Shown here: one piece after another, positions 9,300 through 18,955 of the stretch
How positions within the stretch are numbered: the stretch's first letter is position 1
Layout: each line of letters starts with the position of its first letter
DNA from: Candidatus Helarchaeota archaeon
GTDB taxonomy: Archaea > Asgardarchaeota > Lokiarchaeia > Helarchaeales > RDOG01
DNA length: 64,000 nt
Direction of reading: 5' to 3'
NCBI GenBank assembly: GCA_019058315.1
Contig: JAHPZH010000003.1
Span: 268,451 to 332,450, forward strand
Notes under the pieces: generated by a model
Told to the model about the DNA's origin: nothing
The model's input: only the letters and a program-made list of their open reading frames with translations
The model's database searches: none
Position numbers and translations under genes: made by a program

Positions 9300-10556
9300 G
9301 TGGTGAAAATCCTCAATTATGGAAATAGCATATATAACTCAAAATATGCAAGTTCATTATCTGCACCACGATTTTTTAAGAAAATTGCTAGTCTCCAATT
9401 TCGTTCTTCTTCACAAAAAGTTTTAGCTAATTTTGCAAAGATACAAAAGTCTATTCCACAAAAAAATGAAATAGTTTCAACAAGAGACCTTTATTCATTA
9501 CTTGAAATTCTTTCTCAGACGATCTCTCTCAAACATGGTCATAATTCAGTAGAAATTAATGATGTAAAAACGGCAATTACATTTTATTATCATCTTTCTC
9601 ATTGCCCAGCAATTTCTCCAATAATAAACGGAGATTTTTCTGTTTTATTCAAAACAAATTCCCAAGATAGAAATATCGCTATTAAAGATTTGGAAATCAG
9701 TTCTCCAGCCTCACAGCAATTAGAATTAGTAAAAGATAAATTTAATAAGATGTTAGAAGAAAAATCGGATGAATTAATAACCCAATTGAATTCTAGTATG
9801 TTGCTTCTTTCAGGTTTCCATGCTAAAAATAATAAAATAACTAGAAAGAACATTGATGATAGTTATAAATTATTAAGAGTTTTACTTTTAAGGACACCAA
9901 TTTTAGAATTTGATACAATTTATGATTATTTTAGATTAATTAATTCAGATATATATAAGAAAATGAATCTAATCAGAATAACGGAAGACGGATTAATAAA
10001 TTTAAAAAATGTTATTCATCTTTTTGCAGATCATAAGAATTCTATTTCTAAAATATTCCCTAATGAGAAATTATTAAAAATAGGAGTAAATAAATTTCCA
10101 ATTTCAACACTAATCAAAAATATTGCACAAATATATGGTCTAAAAAATAATATTTTTGCTATTGATACAGAGCATCTTAAAAAAGTAATTGGAATTTATG
10201 AACAATTGCTGAGAAAATTTAAGTTTTTTAAACCACATAAAGAGCTTACAAAGGAAAAAATATTGGAAATATATTCTAGAAGATTTAATTTGGAAATTTC
10301 ACCTAGAACTCAAAATTTTTTATTCAGATTTAGGCGAAATTTTACAATTTCTATGAATGATTTAGTTGGACGTAAAGAAATGTTATTTAATTTTTCAGCA
10401 TTGACTTCGCAGATGTTCACTTCTATTGTTACAATTAGTGTTCTATGTGCTAGTAGATTTAATCATGAGGCTATTTTATTAGAAGACATTAAGCATGCAA
10501 TAAGAATTTATACATTTTTATTGTTAGACTCTGATCTAACAGGTAATACATTTTAA
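9300..10556 (+). CDS. Unknown protein made of four histone-fold-like helical repeats
   Basis: I do not recognise this 418-residue protein as a named family. It contains four related helix-loop-helix segments: at about residues 60-100 (LSQTISLKHGHNSVEINDVK), 160-200 (LLSGFHAKNNKITRKNIDD), 265-305 (IAQIYGLKNNIFAIDTEHLK) and 360-410 (LCASRFNHEAILLEDIKHAI). Each resembles the long helix, loop and final helix of archaeal histones or the lid of AAA+ helicases (A..xGHxxVxxxDVKxAI). There is no Walker motif, so it is not an AAA+ protein itself. Two GTG codons (9300, 9303) can serve as start after a GGTGG. It lies alone downstream of a 12-bp repeat array. Binding to DNA or another protein is possible but unproven. 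Confidence 0.6.
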   Translation: MVKILNYGNSIYNSKYASSLSAPRFFKKIASLQFRSSSQKVLANFAKIQKSIPQKNEIVSTRDLYSLLEILSQTISLKHGHNSVEINDVKTAITFYYHLSHCPAISPIINGDFSVLFKTNSQDRNIAIKDLEISSPASQQLELVKDKFNKMLEEKSDELITQLNSSMLLLSGFHAKNNKITRKNIDDSYKLLRVLLLRTPILEFDTIYDYFRLINSDIYKKMNLIRITEDGLINLKNVIHLFADHKNSISKIFPNEKLLKIGVNKFPISTLIKNIAQIYGLKNNIFAIDTEHLKKVIGIYEQLLRKFKFFKPHKELTKEKILEIYSRRFNLEISPRTQNFLFRFRRNFTISMNDLVGRKEMLFNFSALTSQMFTSIVTISVLCASRFNHEAILLEDIKHAIRIYTFLLLDSDLTGNTF

Positions 10557-10559
10557 ATT

Positions 10560-11336
10560 TTAGTAAATTTCGAAAAAATCCTCTCCACCAGATAAAACTC
10601 TGGAAATTTCAGCATATAATTCTTCTACTCCTTCTCCATTAATTCCTGATACTGGAATTAATTGGTGCATTGTACCTAACTCTGATAATGTTTGAAATAA
10701 CTTTATACTCATTTCCCTTTTTAACCCTTTTGTATTTTTATTTACTGATTCTTCTAATGAGAAATGATCCTCGGACCAAGTCAGAAAATTTTGAAGTTCT
10801 TCGTTCGTTAATAAATCAATTTTAGATAATACTTGAATCTGTGGGATTAAAAATCGATACTGAATATTAGCACCTAAAAGAAGTGTAGATATATAACCTG
10901 ATGGTGTTCTACATAGACTTGGATCCATTAAATAAATTATTACGCTCTTTTCCGGATCTAATGAAGATACGAATAAATTTCCAGAACTTCGAAAAGCAAA
11001 TAATTCGATTTGCCCTGGTGTATCTATGACGACATGGTCTGGACGAAAATCCTCTATTTCATCTTTTATTTCATCAATTCGTGCACATAACATATCAACA
11101 GAAGCGATAAGTGCACCATTTGGACCGAGATTATATTTATTCATAATTTCCTTAATATTAATATAATCACGAGAATCCACATCTGGAGAATAAGGCAAGA
11201 AATTAACCCCAGGATCAAGATTGACTGATATGATGCTTATTTCATCAGTGTTTTCTCGGAACCAATTTATAAAAAAACTTGTTAAAGTCGATTTTCCGCT
11301 ACCAGCTGTTCCAATAAAGTATGAATAGATAGTCAA
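10560..11336 (-). CDS. GPN-loop GTPase
   Basis: This 258-residue protein belongs to the GPN GTPases, dimeric SIMIBI-class GTPases found in archaea and eukaryotes; eukaryotic members assemble RNA polymerase II. Motifs: P-loop GTAGSGKST (9-17), the diagnostic GPN loop (71-73 in NLGPNGA), DTPGQIELF (105-113) and the base-specificity motif SKID (171-174). The start overlaps the stop of the upstream CinA-like gene by 4 bases (ATGA), so the two are probably co-transcribed. Archaeal substrates are not known. Confidence 0.94.
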   Translation of the reverse strand: MTIYSYFIGTAGSGKSTLTSFFINWFRENTDEISIISVNLDPGVNFLPYSPDVDSRDYINIKEIMNKYNLGPNGALIASVDMLCARIDEIKDEIEDFRPDHVVIDTPGQIELFAFRSSGNLFVSSLDPEKSVIIYLMDPSLCRTPSGYISTLLLGANIQYRFLIPQIQVLSKIDLLTNEELQNFLTWSEDHFSLEESVNKNTKGLKREMSIKLFQTLSELGTMHQLIPVSGINGEGVEELYAEISRVLSGGEDFFEIY

Positions 11337-12202
11337 ATTTCATCCTCCATATAACACATCCCCCCTTCTTCCTCAATATATTTTCTTAAGAGCTCAATTG
11401 CTCGTTCTACATTTTTAGTAGCAATTTTAGGGGGACCTAGACATGATACATGAAATTCAATAATTATTTTTTTATATGGTGCTTTAACTAAAGTCTTTAT
11501 CCAAATTTGTGGAGATTTTGTAGTAAATGATACTTGAGAGTTATCTTCCAAATTTACATTAATTTCACTCATAACCTTGTCAACTACATGAGTGATTTCA
11601 GATTCAATAAATCCTGTTGAGAAAATGCTATTTTCAACAAAGGATACATCCCCGATTTTCTTTTGGATTAGTTTGGTAACTGTTCTACGAAAGATACTTT
11701 TTAATTCAGCTGGTACGCCAGGCAGACAGATAATTTGGGTAACTCCATAATCGATTTTAGCGCCAGGTGCTGCCCCAACTGGATTATATAAAATTCTTGA
11801 GGTTTCTGGGACGAATGCCATTTTTCTTCGATATTTATTTAAGTTACCGTCTTTAATTATGCCCGCTTGTTGAGCAAAACCATATTTTTCTTCAATATAT
11901 TTTAATGCTTCAGAATTTAATTTTAAAGGAATACCTAATGCATCGGATACTGCTTGATATGTCATATCATCGAATGTAGATCCTAGACCACCTGAAGTTA
12001 TTATAAAATCGGGTTTTCGAGTTAAAGACTCTTTGATAGCATTAGCGATTATTTTTAATTCATCTGGAACTATAATCATCCTTGTAATTTTACCCCCTAA
12101 CTTTGTAATTCGTTTTCCTAACCATTTTGAATTAGTGTTTAATATTTTTCCGTTAATTAATTCATTACCCGTAAAAATTAATTCAAAATTAGTTCGTTTC
12201 AC
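11333..12202 (-). CDS. CinA/MoaB-like molybdopterin-binding-domain protein
   Basis: The 289-residue protein has the CinA N-terminal (COG1058) fold: TGNELINGKILNTNSKWLGK at residues 11-30, then the SGGLGSTFDDMT loop typical of MoaB/MogA-like domains, and CLPGVPAELKSIF. The C-terminal amidase domain of bacterial CinA is missing, as in archaeal homologues. The family includes nucleotide pyrophosphatases and molybdopterin-related enzymes, so the substrate cannot be fixed from sequence. It is the first gene of a two-gene operon with the GPN GTPase. Confidence 0.85.
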   Translation of the reverse strand: MKRTNFELIFTGNELINGKILNTNSKWLGKRITKLGGKITRMIIVPDELKIIANAIKESLTRKPDFIITSGGLGSTFDDMTYQAVSDALGIPLKLNSEALKYIEEKYGFAQQAGIIKDGNLNKYRRKMAFVPETSRILYNPVGAAPGAKIDYGVTQIICLPGVPAELKSIFRRTVTKLIQKKIGDVSFVENSIFSTGFIESEITHVVDKVMSEINVNLEDNSQVSFTTKSPQIWIKTLVKAPYKKIIIEFHVSCLGPPKIATKNVERAIELLRKYIEEEGGMCYMEDEI

Positions 12203-12271
12203 TGCTCACTTCTCTTCTTAATAAAAAAAGAACTATAAAAAAAGAAATTAAGATAAAAATATGTAAATTGC

Positions 12272-15133
12272 TTATTTTCTTTTCCTTAATTCCGCAGCTG
12301 TTGCTTTAAATCCTTCGGCTATTTCTTTTTCGCCTAATTCCATTGATAATTGAGAAGCTTCTTCGTAATATTTCGCAGCCACTTGATAATTTCCGTCTGC
12401 TGAAGCTGCTTCGGCTTCAATGATCGCTTTTCTACGAGCTTCCTCCAGATCTGTCCTCTTACCTTCAAGCTCAGCCTTTTTGGCTAACTTATCTGCCTCA
12501 GTTTTGAAGGCTTTACTCCTATCATCTTCTCCCATTTCCTTTGCGTATTTAGCAGCAATATTATAATATTTGCTAGCATCATCCCATCTTTCTTCACCTT
12601 TAGCAACTTCTGCTATTTCTAAGGCTTCCTTCAATTGTGTGTTGAATTTTTCAATTCTATCAGCAGCTTGAAGTCGCTGTTTTTCAATTTTAGAACGTTT
12701 TCTTAGATCTGCCTCACGTCTTTTTGACTCTTTAGCCTTATTGGAATAATCTCTTGCTTTCTCCTTTTCACCAATTTCTAGAGATAATTGGCTTGCTAAT
12801 TTGTAATGTCGTGACGCATCAAGAAGACGTCCATCATCTTCAGCCTGTGCAGCCTCGTCCAAGATTTTCTTTCTCTCCGCTTCTAAAGTAGACCTACGAG
12901 ATGCCATTTCTTTTCTCATTTTTTCCTCTAATTCTTTACGATGTTCAATTTTTAATTTTTTCTTCAACTCAGCAGTTTTACCTTTTAATGCATGTGCACG
13001 TACTGCATACTCAGCTGCTCGATCTTCATCTGCCAACTCAACACTTATCAATGCAGCTTTTTGCCAAAGACGTGATGCTTCCGTGAATCGACCGCTTTTA
13101 TAAGCTTTTTCAGCATGAGTAACAATAGCTCTCCGAACTATTCTTTTCCTTTCTTTGGTTTTTCTTTTCTTTACACCTTCAAATCTTATCCGCTTGAAAC
13201 CGTAATATGGAATTAGAATCGCTGTAAGCATAGCTCCAGGTAGATAAATAACTAATAGTATAACTGGGGCAGTCAATAGATTAATGACACTATACAGAAT
13301 TCCCACTAAATCATTTTTATTTAAAAAATTGTTCCATAAGAATAGGATTTGTTCATTTTCAGATAATTCGTTAAATAATACTAACGTTTCGATGTTATCT
13401 AGCATTGTGCCAGCACGAACAGTATTCATAAAACCTTTGATCCATTCAAATAATCCTATAGTTTTAAAAGGGTTCAATAATAGGAATACAAATAATAATA
13501 ACGCAATTACTCCACCAGCTAGAAAAAGTGCAGTGTAGTTGTAAACCTTTTCTAAATCACGCTCGAGAGGTGGTAATTTAAGAATCTTTTCGATTTTTTG
13601 GGTACTTAATTTAGATCCTTTAGTTCTAACTTTGCCCATATATTTTGCCCATGTCGCATGATTGAATCTTCCAGAAGAAAATTTCATTAGATTTTCACTT
13701 GTTCCTTCAATCCTCATATTACTCTTAGCAGCTTCACCACGTGTTATAGTTGCTTCCCCCTCTTTGAAAGTAATAGTACAACTTCCAATATCCCAAACTT
13801 TAACCACTGCAGTTAACTCTTCCCAACTAAAGACTTCAGAAGCAATTTCTGGCTCCATTAAACGTAATGTAATCACTGCTCTTAACGCTTTTGCAACCCT
13901 GTCTAACAATTCATCTCGTTTTTCTTTTTCCTTTGTCCTACATTCATCAGCCCTTAAAGTGAATTCTTTAGCTCTATCTGTCTCTCCTGCGTCTTTAGAG
14001 AGTTCAGCACATCTCAGGAATACACTTGATGCATCAAGATACTCCTCCTTTTCTAAATATGCATCTGCCTTCTTTAAAAGGATCCCTCTTTTCTTTCTTA
14101 TTTTTACTCGACGTTTTTCTTCACGAAACTCTTTTCGTAATTCTGGCTCTTTTTCGCGAATATCGCGAGCTTGTGCCGTAAAACCAGTTGCAACTTGCTT
14201 TTCACCGAGATCTAAGCTGAATTTAGCGGCGTCTTCATAGGATTTTGCAGCTTTTGAAAATTTTCCTTTTTCCAAAGCAGTCTCAGCAATTGTTAAGGAT
14301 TTAGCACGTTTATCCTCTAATTCAATTCTTAAACGCTCCATTTCAGCTCTAGCACGTTCTTCTTCTTCACGGCGACGAATATCCTCGTAGATTTCACGCA
14401 TTTCCTTAGAACGTTCTAAGAAAATTTCTGCCCTTTCTTCTTGTGCCATTACTGAAGACATTGCGGAAGCTTGTTCATATAATTCACTTGCAGTTAAATA
14501 ATCTTCTCTAGCCACAGCTTCTTCTGCTCTTCTAAGAAGATCACGTCTTTGAATTTCAAGAGTTTTTACTTTTTTCTCGAATTCAAATCGACGACTAAGC
14601 TCCGCCTTTTTCTCAGATGTTTCTTTTGCTCTGGCTCTATATTCATCAGCGACTTCTGATTCCCCAAGTTCAGTACTTATTTGTGCAATCTTTTTGAAGT
14701 TCTCTACCGCAGCATCGAATCGACCCTGTGCCATATCTACTTCGGCTTGTTCCATAAGAGAGTCTCTTTGGGCATCTAGTTCCTCCTTTCTCTTTTCTAA
14801 TTCGGCTGCCTTTACAGTTGCGGTTTCCTTTTGTCGAAGTTCTTTAGTTTTATCTTCAAAAATGCGGACACGATCTTTTTCTCCTAAGTCTTCACTGATT
14901 CTGGTTAATTGTGTATAAATTCGGATAGCCTCAGAGTAGTTTTCGTTAGTTTCATGTTCTTCTGCCTCTTTTACTAACCTTTTTCGCGTCTCTTCAAGTT
15001 CTTTTCTCTTTTCTTCGAGTTCTTTTCGCTTTTCCTCTTCAGTTTTTTCTTTCTCGGGTTCTTTTTCTTTTATTTCTTTAGGTTCGGGTTCAGATTCTTC
15101 ATTTTCTGGTTTTTCCTCTCCGGAATCGCTCAT
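12272..15133 (-). CDS. Membrane protein with nine TPR-like repeats flanking an SCP2-like domain and two membrane segments
   Basis: The 953-residue protein starts with a very acidic-basic coiled coil (1-60). Five TPR-like repeats follow (about 55-100, 130-175, 200-245, 280-325, 352-400), each with xxGxYxxAxxxYxxAxxLSxxLGExxxAxxF. Residues 411-515 look like an SCP2 lipid-binding domain (VWDIGSCTITFKEGEATI, NMRIEGTSENLMKFSSG). Two membrane segments lie at about 534-554 and 610-642, and four more repeats end the protein. With two membrane passes, both repeat arrays should lie on the same face of the membrane, probably cytoplasmic because there is no signal peptide. This is not a family I can name; lipid handling or membrane scaffolding is inference. 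Confidence 0.7.
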   Translation of the reverse strand: MSDSGEEKPENEESEPEPKEIKEKEPEKEKTEEEKRKELEEKRKELEETRKRLVKEAEEHETNENYSEAIRIYTQLTRISEDLGEKDRVRIFEDKTKELRQKETATVKAAELEKRKEELDAQRDSLMEQAEVDMAQGRFDAAVENFKKIAQISTELGESEVADEYRARAKETSEKKAELSRRFEFEKKVKTLEIQRRDLLRRAEEAVAREDYLTASELYEQASAMSSVMAQEERAEIFLERSKEMREIYEDIRRREEEERARAEMERLRIELEDKRAKSLTIAETALEKGKFSKAAKSYEDAAKFSLDLGEKQVATGFTAQARDIREKEPELRKEFREEKRRVKIRKKRGILLKKADAYLEKEEYLDASSVFLRCAELSKDAGETDRAKEFTLRADECRTKEKEKRDELLDRVAKALRAVITLRLMEPEIASEVFSWEELTAVVKVWDIGSCTITFKEGEATITRGEAAKSNMRIEGTSENLMKFSSGRFNHATWAKYMGKVRTKGSKLSTQKIEKILKLPPLERDLEKVYNYTALFLAGGVIALLLFVFLLLNPFKTIGLFEWIKGFMNTVRAGTMLDNIETLVLFNELSENEQILFLWNNFLNKNDLVGILYSVINLLTAPVILLVIYLPGAMLTAILIPYYGFKRIRFEGVKKRKTKERKRIVRRAIVTHAEKAYKSGRFTEASRLWQKAALISVELADEDRAAEYAVRAHALKGKTAELKKKLKIEHRKELEEKMRKEMASRRSTLEAERKKILDEAAQAEDDGRLLDASRHYKLASQLSLEIGEKEKARDYSNKAKESKRREADLRKRSKIEKQRLQAADRIEKFNTQLKEALEIAEVAKGEERWDDASKYYNIAAKYAKEMGEDDRSKAFKTEADKLAKKAELEGKRTDLEEARRKAIIEAEAASADGNYQVAAKYYEEASQLSMELGEKEIAEGFKATAAELRKRK

Positions 15134-15397
15134 ATTTAAAGTCCACCATGATAATTTATAAAAATAATGGTTTAATCTTCAAAAAATCTACAATTTTAAA
15201 TTAAATTTCATTATGTATTTAACTATTTTTATTTTAAAAAATATGAATTTCTTATTATTAGTTCATTGAATTTTAAATTACATTTAAAAAATCTTTCTAA
15301 AGAGAATAAAAAGAACTTTTATGGTTAGATTAGTATTATTTTTTCTGATTTATAAGGGAATTTCGAATAAATTTCAAAGATTTTTTTATAGGACTTT

Positions 15398-17005
15398 TTA
15401 AGGGTTTTCTTTAATCTTATTAAGTCCACTTTTAGAATATAGAATTCCATCAATGCTTAGAATCGAATTTACAAATTCTGTGGCGTATTTTAAAACAGAT
15501 ATTTTATTAAATAGGGGTTCAACAATATCGTAATCAATTGTATTACCTAAAATCAGAGTCGTCGAGTTTATCCCCTCCCAGCATTTGCCTTGAGAGTGTT
15601 GGTATCGCAACTCTGCCAGCGTATCGATTGGATCTAACCCAGAATTCTTTGCTAAAATATTAGGAATTATTTCTAAAGCGTCTCCATATTCTTTTACTGC
15701 TAATTGTTCTTTTCCTTTTATAGTTTCAGCGAAACTATTAATTGTCTTTGCAATTTCCATCTCAATTGATCCGCCACCACCAACAATTCCTTGAAATTTT
15801 TTATTAAAGACTTGAGTAACAGATAGAATAGCGTTTTTTAATAAACGTTCAACCTCTTCACACACATACCAAGAACCCCCTCTAATCAATATACAAATAG
15901 ATTTGGGATGTTTACACCCTTCTACAGATACAAATTTTTTATTTCCAATTATTTTTTCTTGAATAACTTCAGCATAACCGAGATCTTTTGAAGTTAGATC
16001 TATCACATTACCAATTATATTTGCCCCACAAGCTTTACTTAGCATTTTAAATTGTTCTGGTTTTGCCCTCCGGATTCCCAAAATACCTTGCTCAATTAGT
16101 TTAGATATTAATATTTTATCAATCCCTTTTTCTGTAATAACCACATTAGCTCCAGAATTAGCAATTATATTGAATTTCTTTAATAATAACTTATTTTGTG
16201 CAAAATTTAATTCGGATAGAGAATCAGGGGCCATAATATTTATTTCTAGCTTTAATTTTTCTTCAGTTGGTTTTTCAAAATATAATTTTTCATTAATTAA
16301 AGCAATTCTTGCATTTTTTACGAATTTTGGCATTTTTGGATTTAAAATTTCCTTTGATATTAAAACTCCATTAATTAATTTTGAATCTAATATTCCTCCA
16401 CCTTCAACCTTTTCAAATTGTATATTATCATCAATATTAATTTCAAAATAATTAGATTTCTCAACAATAATATTTTGCACTGCCTGAACCGCAATATCAG
16501 ATAAATAATCACTTACTTTATCCGAAAACTTACCATTCAATGCATTTATAGCAATTTTTTTTAATCTATTTCCATCAATTCCATCAAATGGAATAGCTAT
16601 ATCATTTAATGTTTTTATAGATTTTTCAAGAGCTAGATTATAACCAGAAATTATTTGTCTACAATGAATATTTTTTTTGATTAATTTTAATCCTCGCTTT
16701 AGCAGTTCGCCAATAATTATGAGAGTTGTTTTTAATCCATCTCCTACATTATTTACAAATGATTTTCCCAATTGAATTAGAGCATCTGCCGCTGGATGAG
16801 AAACTCCAAGATCTTTTATTATTGTCAGTCCATCATTTGATATAATTACGGTACCATATTTTTCAATAATCATTTTTCGCATTCCAAGTGGACCAAGAGA
16901 AGATTTCACGAGTTCAGTTATAGCAAGAATTGCATCGATTACACTATTTTGAGCATCTTCACCGTATTTAATTATTAAATCACTGAAAATATGCTGTCTA
17001 TCCAT
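15398..17005 (-). CDS. Divergent group II chaperonin (thermosome/CCT family), probably ATPase-impaired
   Basis: At 535 residues the full thermosome layout is present: SSLGPLGM (35-42), NDGLTIIKD (57-65), GDG at 88-90, apical domain about 190-350, RGGSWYVCEEVER (375-387), GGGGSIEMEIA and LAKNSGLDPIDTLAELR. Key sites are altered. The phosphate loop GDGTTT reads GDGLKTT, LGPRGM or LGPKGM reads LGPLGM, and the catalytic Asp after VER (Asp386 in the methanogen thermosome) is Asn391. The glycine-methionine-rich C-terminal tail is missing. It is therefore likely a specialised paralogue, a subunit within a hetero-oligomer or a non-cycling form. No partner subunit is in the window. Confidence 0.88.
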   Translation of the reverse strand: MDRQHIFSDLIIKYGEDAQNSVIDAILAITELVKSSLGPLGMRKMIIEKYGTVIISNDGLTIIKDLGVSHPAADALIQLGKSFVNNVGDGLKTTLIIIGELLKRGLKLIKKNIHCRQIISGYNLALEKSIKTLNDIAIPFDGIDGNRLKKIAINALNGKFSDKVSDYLSDIAVQAVQNIIVEKSNYFEINIDDNIQFEKVEGGGILDSKLINGVLISKEILNPKMPKFVKNARIALINEKLYFEKPTEEKLKLEINIMAPDSLSELNFAQNKLLLKKFNIIANSGANVVITEKGIDKILISKLIEQGILGIRRAKPEQFKMLSKACGANIIGNVIDLTSKDLGYAEVIQEKIIGNKKFVSVEGCKHPKSICILIRGGSWYVCEEVERLLKNAILSVTQVFNKKFQGIVGGGGSIEMEIAKTINSFAETIKGKEQLAVKEYGDALEIIPNILAKNSGLDPIDTLAELRYQHSQGKCWEGINSTTLILGNTIDYDIVEPLFNKISVLKYATEFVNSILSIDGILYSKSGLNKIKENP

Positions 17006-17134
17006 TTTAAAATACCAAATTATTCAAAATATCAGAATTAATCAATTTTTCATAAAATTAATAAAATCACTTAAAAAATAATAATTAATCTCTAATGGAT
17101 TCTAATAACGGAATCCTATTTAAAATTAAGAAAA

Positions 17135-17146
17135 AAATATATAATA
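17135..17146 (+). promoter_or_regulatory. Candidate TATA box of the SDR gene
   Basis: AAATATATAATA lies 27 bases before the ATG at 17173, and an AGGTGA ribosome-binding site sits between them. The spacing implies a very short leader. Confidence 0.45.
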
Positions 17147-17172
17147 AAGAGATTTTTATAAGGTGAAATGTT

Positions 17173-17943
17173 ATGGATATGTTTTTAAAAGGTAAAGTTG
17201 CATTTGTAACAGGGGGCGCATCTGGAATTGGAAGACAATGTTGCCTCCAATTTGCAGAAGAAGGAGCAAATGTTGTTATCGCAGATAAGCAATATGACAA
17301 AGCAAAAGAAGTTGCTGAGGAATGTAAAAAATTAGGAGTTGAAGCAATAGCTCCTCCTTGTGACGTTAGAAAATTAGATGAAGCATCAGCTGCGGTAAAG
17401 GCAGCCATAGATAAATTTGGTAAAATTGACATTTTTGTCGCTTGTGCAGGGGTCTTACAAGATGCAATGGTTCATAAAATGAGTGAAGAACAGTGGGATG
17501 AAGTACTTAATGTTCATTTAAAGGGCCATTGGTGGCTGGCTCACGAAATAGTTCCACATATGAAAGCAGCTAAATATGGAAGGATAGTTTTCATTGCTTC
17601 AACAGCTCTTAGAGGTACAAGAGGGCAAGCAAATTACGCTTCAGCAAAAGCAGCCATGATCGGCCTAGTAAAAACCTTAGCTTATGAATTAGGTTACTTA
17701 GGAATTACTGCAAATATTATTGGTCCAGGACTTGTTCATACTCCCTTAACAGATGCATTCATTAAAAATGAAAAAGCTAGTAAACCTATGATTGATTCAA
17801 TTCTATTAAAAAGACGAGAAGATATTGGACCACATTTCGCGGTTACGCAAGATATTGCAAATGCAGTTATATTTTTCTCATCTGATCGTGCGTCCTACAT
17901 AACTGGAGAAATATTATTAGTTGCTGGCGGAAGAATGATTTAA
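17173..17943 (+). CDS. Short-chain dehydrogenase/reductase (FabG-like)
   Basis: The 256-residue protein has the Rossmann motif TGGASGIGRQ (residues 14-23), an acidic Asp (ADKQ) after the second strand that favours NAD(H), the CAG segment (NAG in most members), and the catalytic pair YASAK with an upstream Ser (FIASTAL). The C-terminal GEILLVAGGRM matches the SDR dimer end. Substrate is unknown; 3-oxoacyl reduction or 3-hydroxyacyl-CoA oxidation would fit a fatty-acid pathway, but SDRs are too versatile to assign. It is a single gene upstream of the sulfate-activation cluster. Confidence 0.88.
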   Translation: MDMFLKGKVAFVTGGASGIGRQCCLQFAEEGANVVIADKQYDKAKEVAEECKKLGVEAIAPPCDVRKLDEASAAVKAAIDKFGKIDIFVACAGVLQDAMVHKMSEEQWDEVLNVHLKGHWWLAHEIVPHMKAAKYGRIVFIASTALRGTRGQANYASAKAAMIGLVKTLAYELGYLGITANIIGPGLVHTPLTDAFIKNEKASKPMIDSILLKRREDIGPHFAVTQDIANAVIFFSSDRASYITGEILLVAGGRMI

Positions 17944-18054
17944 AAATACTTTCCAACCTCTTTTTTTAATTTTCTGATAGAAAAAACTATAATTTAATTA
18001 CGATTTTTTAACTTATATTAAAATTAAAATAGCTTTTTGATAATTTCTTAGTTC

Positions 18055-18945
18055 ATGGACATTAATCTTCTTATTATATTGATATGTTTTAGTATAATTA
18101 TTGGAATTGATATTGGTTTATTGAGCAATAGTGGCTCTGTCATCCTCATTCCCTTTTTATTCTCATTTTTTGGGTTCACAATGTTAAAAGCAATGGGGAC
18201 AAGTCTGTTTATTGATTTTTTATGTGCAGCAATAGCAGTTACTGTATATTTAATACATAGAAAGGATAATGAGTTAGATTTAAGATTAGGTCTAATTTTA
18301 GGAGGAATAGCATTTTTTATTTCTTTTATAGGAAGTTTTCTTGCATTTACAGTTATTTTTGCGAGTTCTAGTGTTTTCCCAATCTTTTTTGCCCTATTCC
18401 AAATTGCTGTTGGTATTTCTTTAATTAGAAATGCAACAAAATCTAGAGATGTAGATAAACCACGTGTATCTGAAAAAATTATAAACAAAATTGATAACCT
18501 TCCAGAACATGTAAAAGTACTTATTGTAGGTTGTTTTGCGTGTATTGGGGGATTGAATGGAGGTTTTTTCGCAGGACCAGGGGGTTTCTTAATGACAATT
18601 ATCTTAATGATTTTTTTTCGATATGAAATTCATAAAGCGGTAGGGACAGGACTCTTATTTATGACATTTACAGCTCTTGGTCCCTCGATATTTTATTCTA
18701 TAATTGCGCCAATCTTATTTCCTACTACCATCTCATTTTCTTGGAACACATTAATTTCAATACGTATGAATATATATGTAGATTTTAATTTCGTATTAAT
18801 AATTATGTCTTTTGCAATTATAGGCTCCTTATTTAGCTCTATAAAAGCCCAAAAATTGTCAGAAAAAAAATTAAAAATAATATTAGGTGTAATTGTAGTA
18901 ATTTTAAATTCGATTATGTTAATAAAAGCTATTTCGCAACTCTAA
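18055..18945 (+). CDS. TauE/SafE (TSUP) family membrane permease
   Basis: The 296-residue protein is almost entirely hydrophobic, with about eight membrane helices in two related halves. The second half carries GGLNGGFFAGPGGFLM, the glycine-rich pattern typical of TSUP transporters of sulfite, sulfonates or other sulfur anions. It is followed within 10 bases by the RHH gene and then by sat and cysC, so sulfate or another sulfur oxyanion is a reasonable substrate. The family also includes transporters of other small anions. Confidence 0.82.
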   Translation: MDINLLIILICFSIIIGIDIGLLSNSGSVILIPFLFSFFGFTMLKAMGTSLFIDFLCAAIAVTVYLIHRKDNELDLRLGLILGGIAFFISFIGSFLAFTVIFASSSVFPIFFALFQIAVGISLIRNATKSRDVDKPRVSEKIINKIDNLPEHVKVLIVGCFACIGGLNGGFFAGPGGFLMTIILMIFFRYEIHKAVGTGLLFMTFTALGPSIFYSIIAPILFPTTISFSWNTLISIRMNIYVDFNFVLIIMSFAIIGSLFSSIKAQKLSEKKLKIILGVIVVILNSIMLIKAISQL

Positions 18946-18955
18946 GTGATTATTT

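Noticed and set aside
13662..14240. 192-codon plus-strand ORF
   Set aside because: It is antisense to the TPR/SCP2 gene, serine- and leucine-rich as expected for such a shadow.
17085..17432. 115-codon minus-strand ORF
   Set aside because: It overlaps the strong SDR gene in the antisense direction and shows no family motif.
18048..18488. 146-codon minus-strand ORF
   Set aside because: It is the antisense shadow of the TSUP permease gene.
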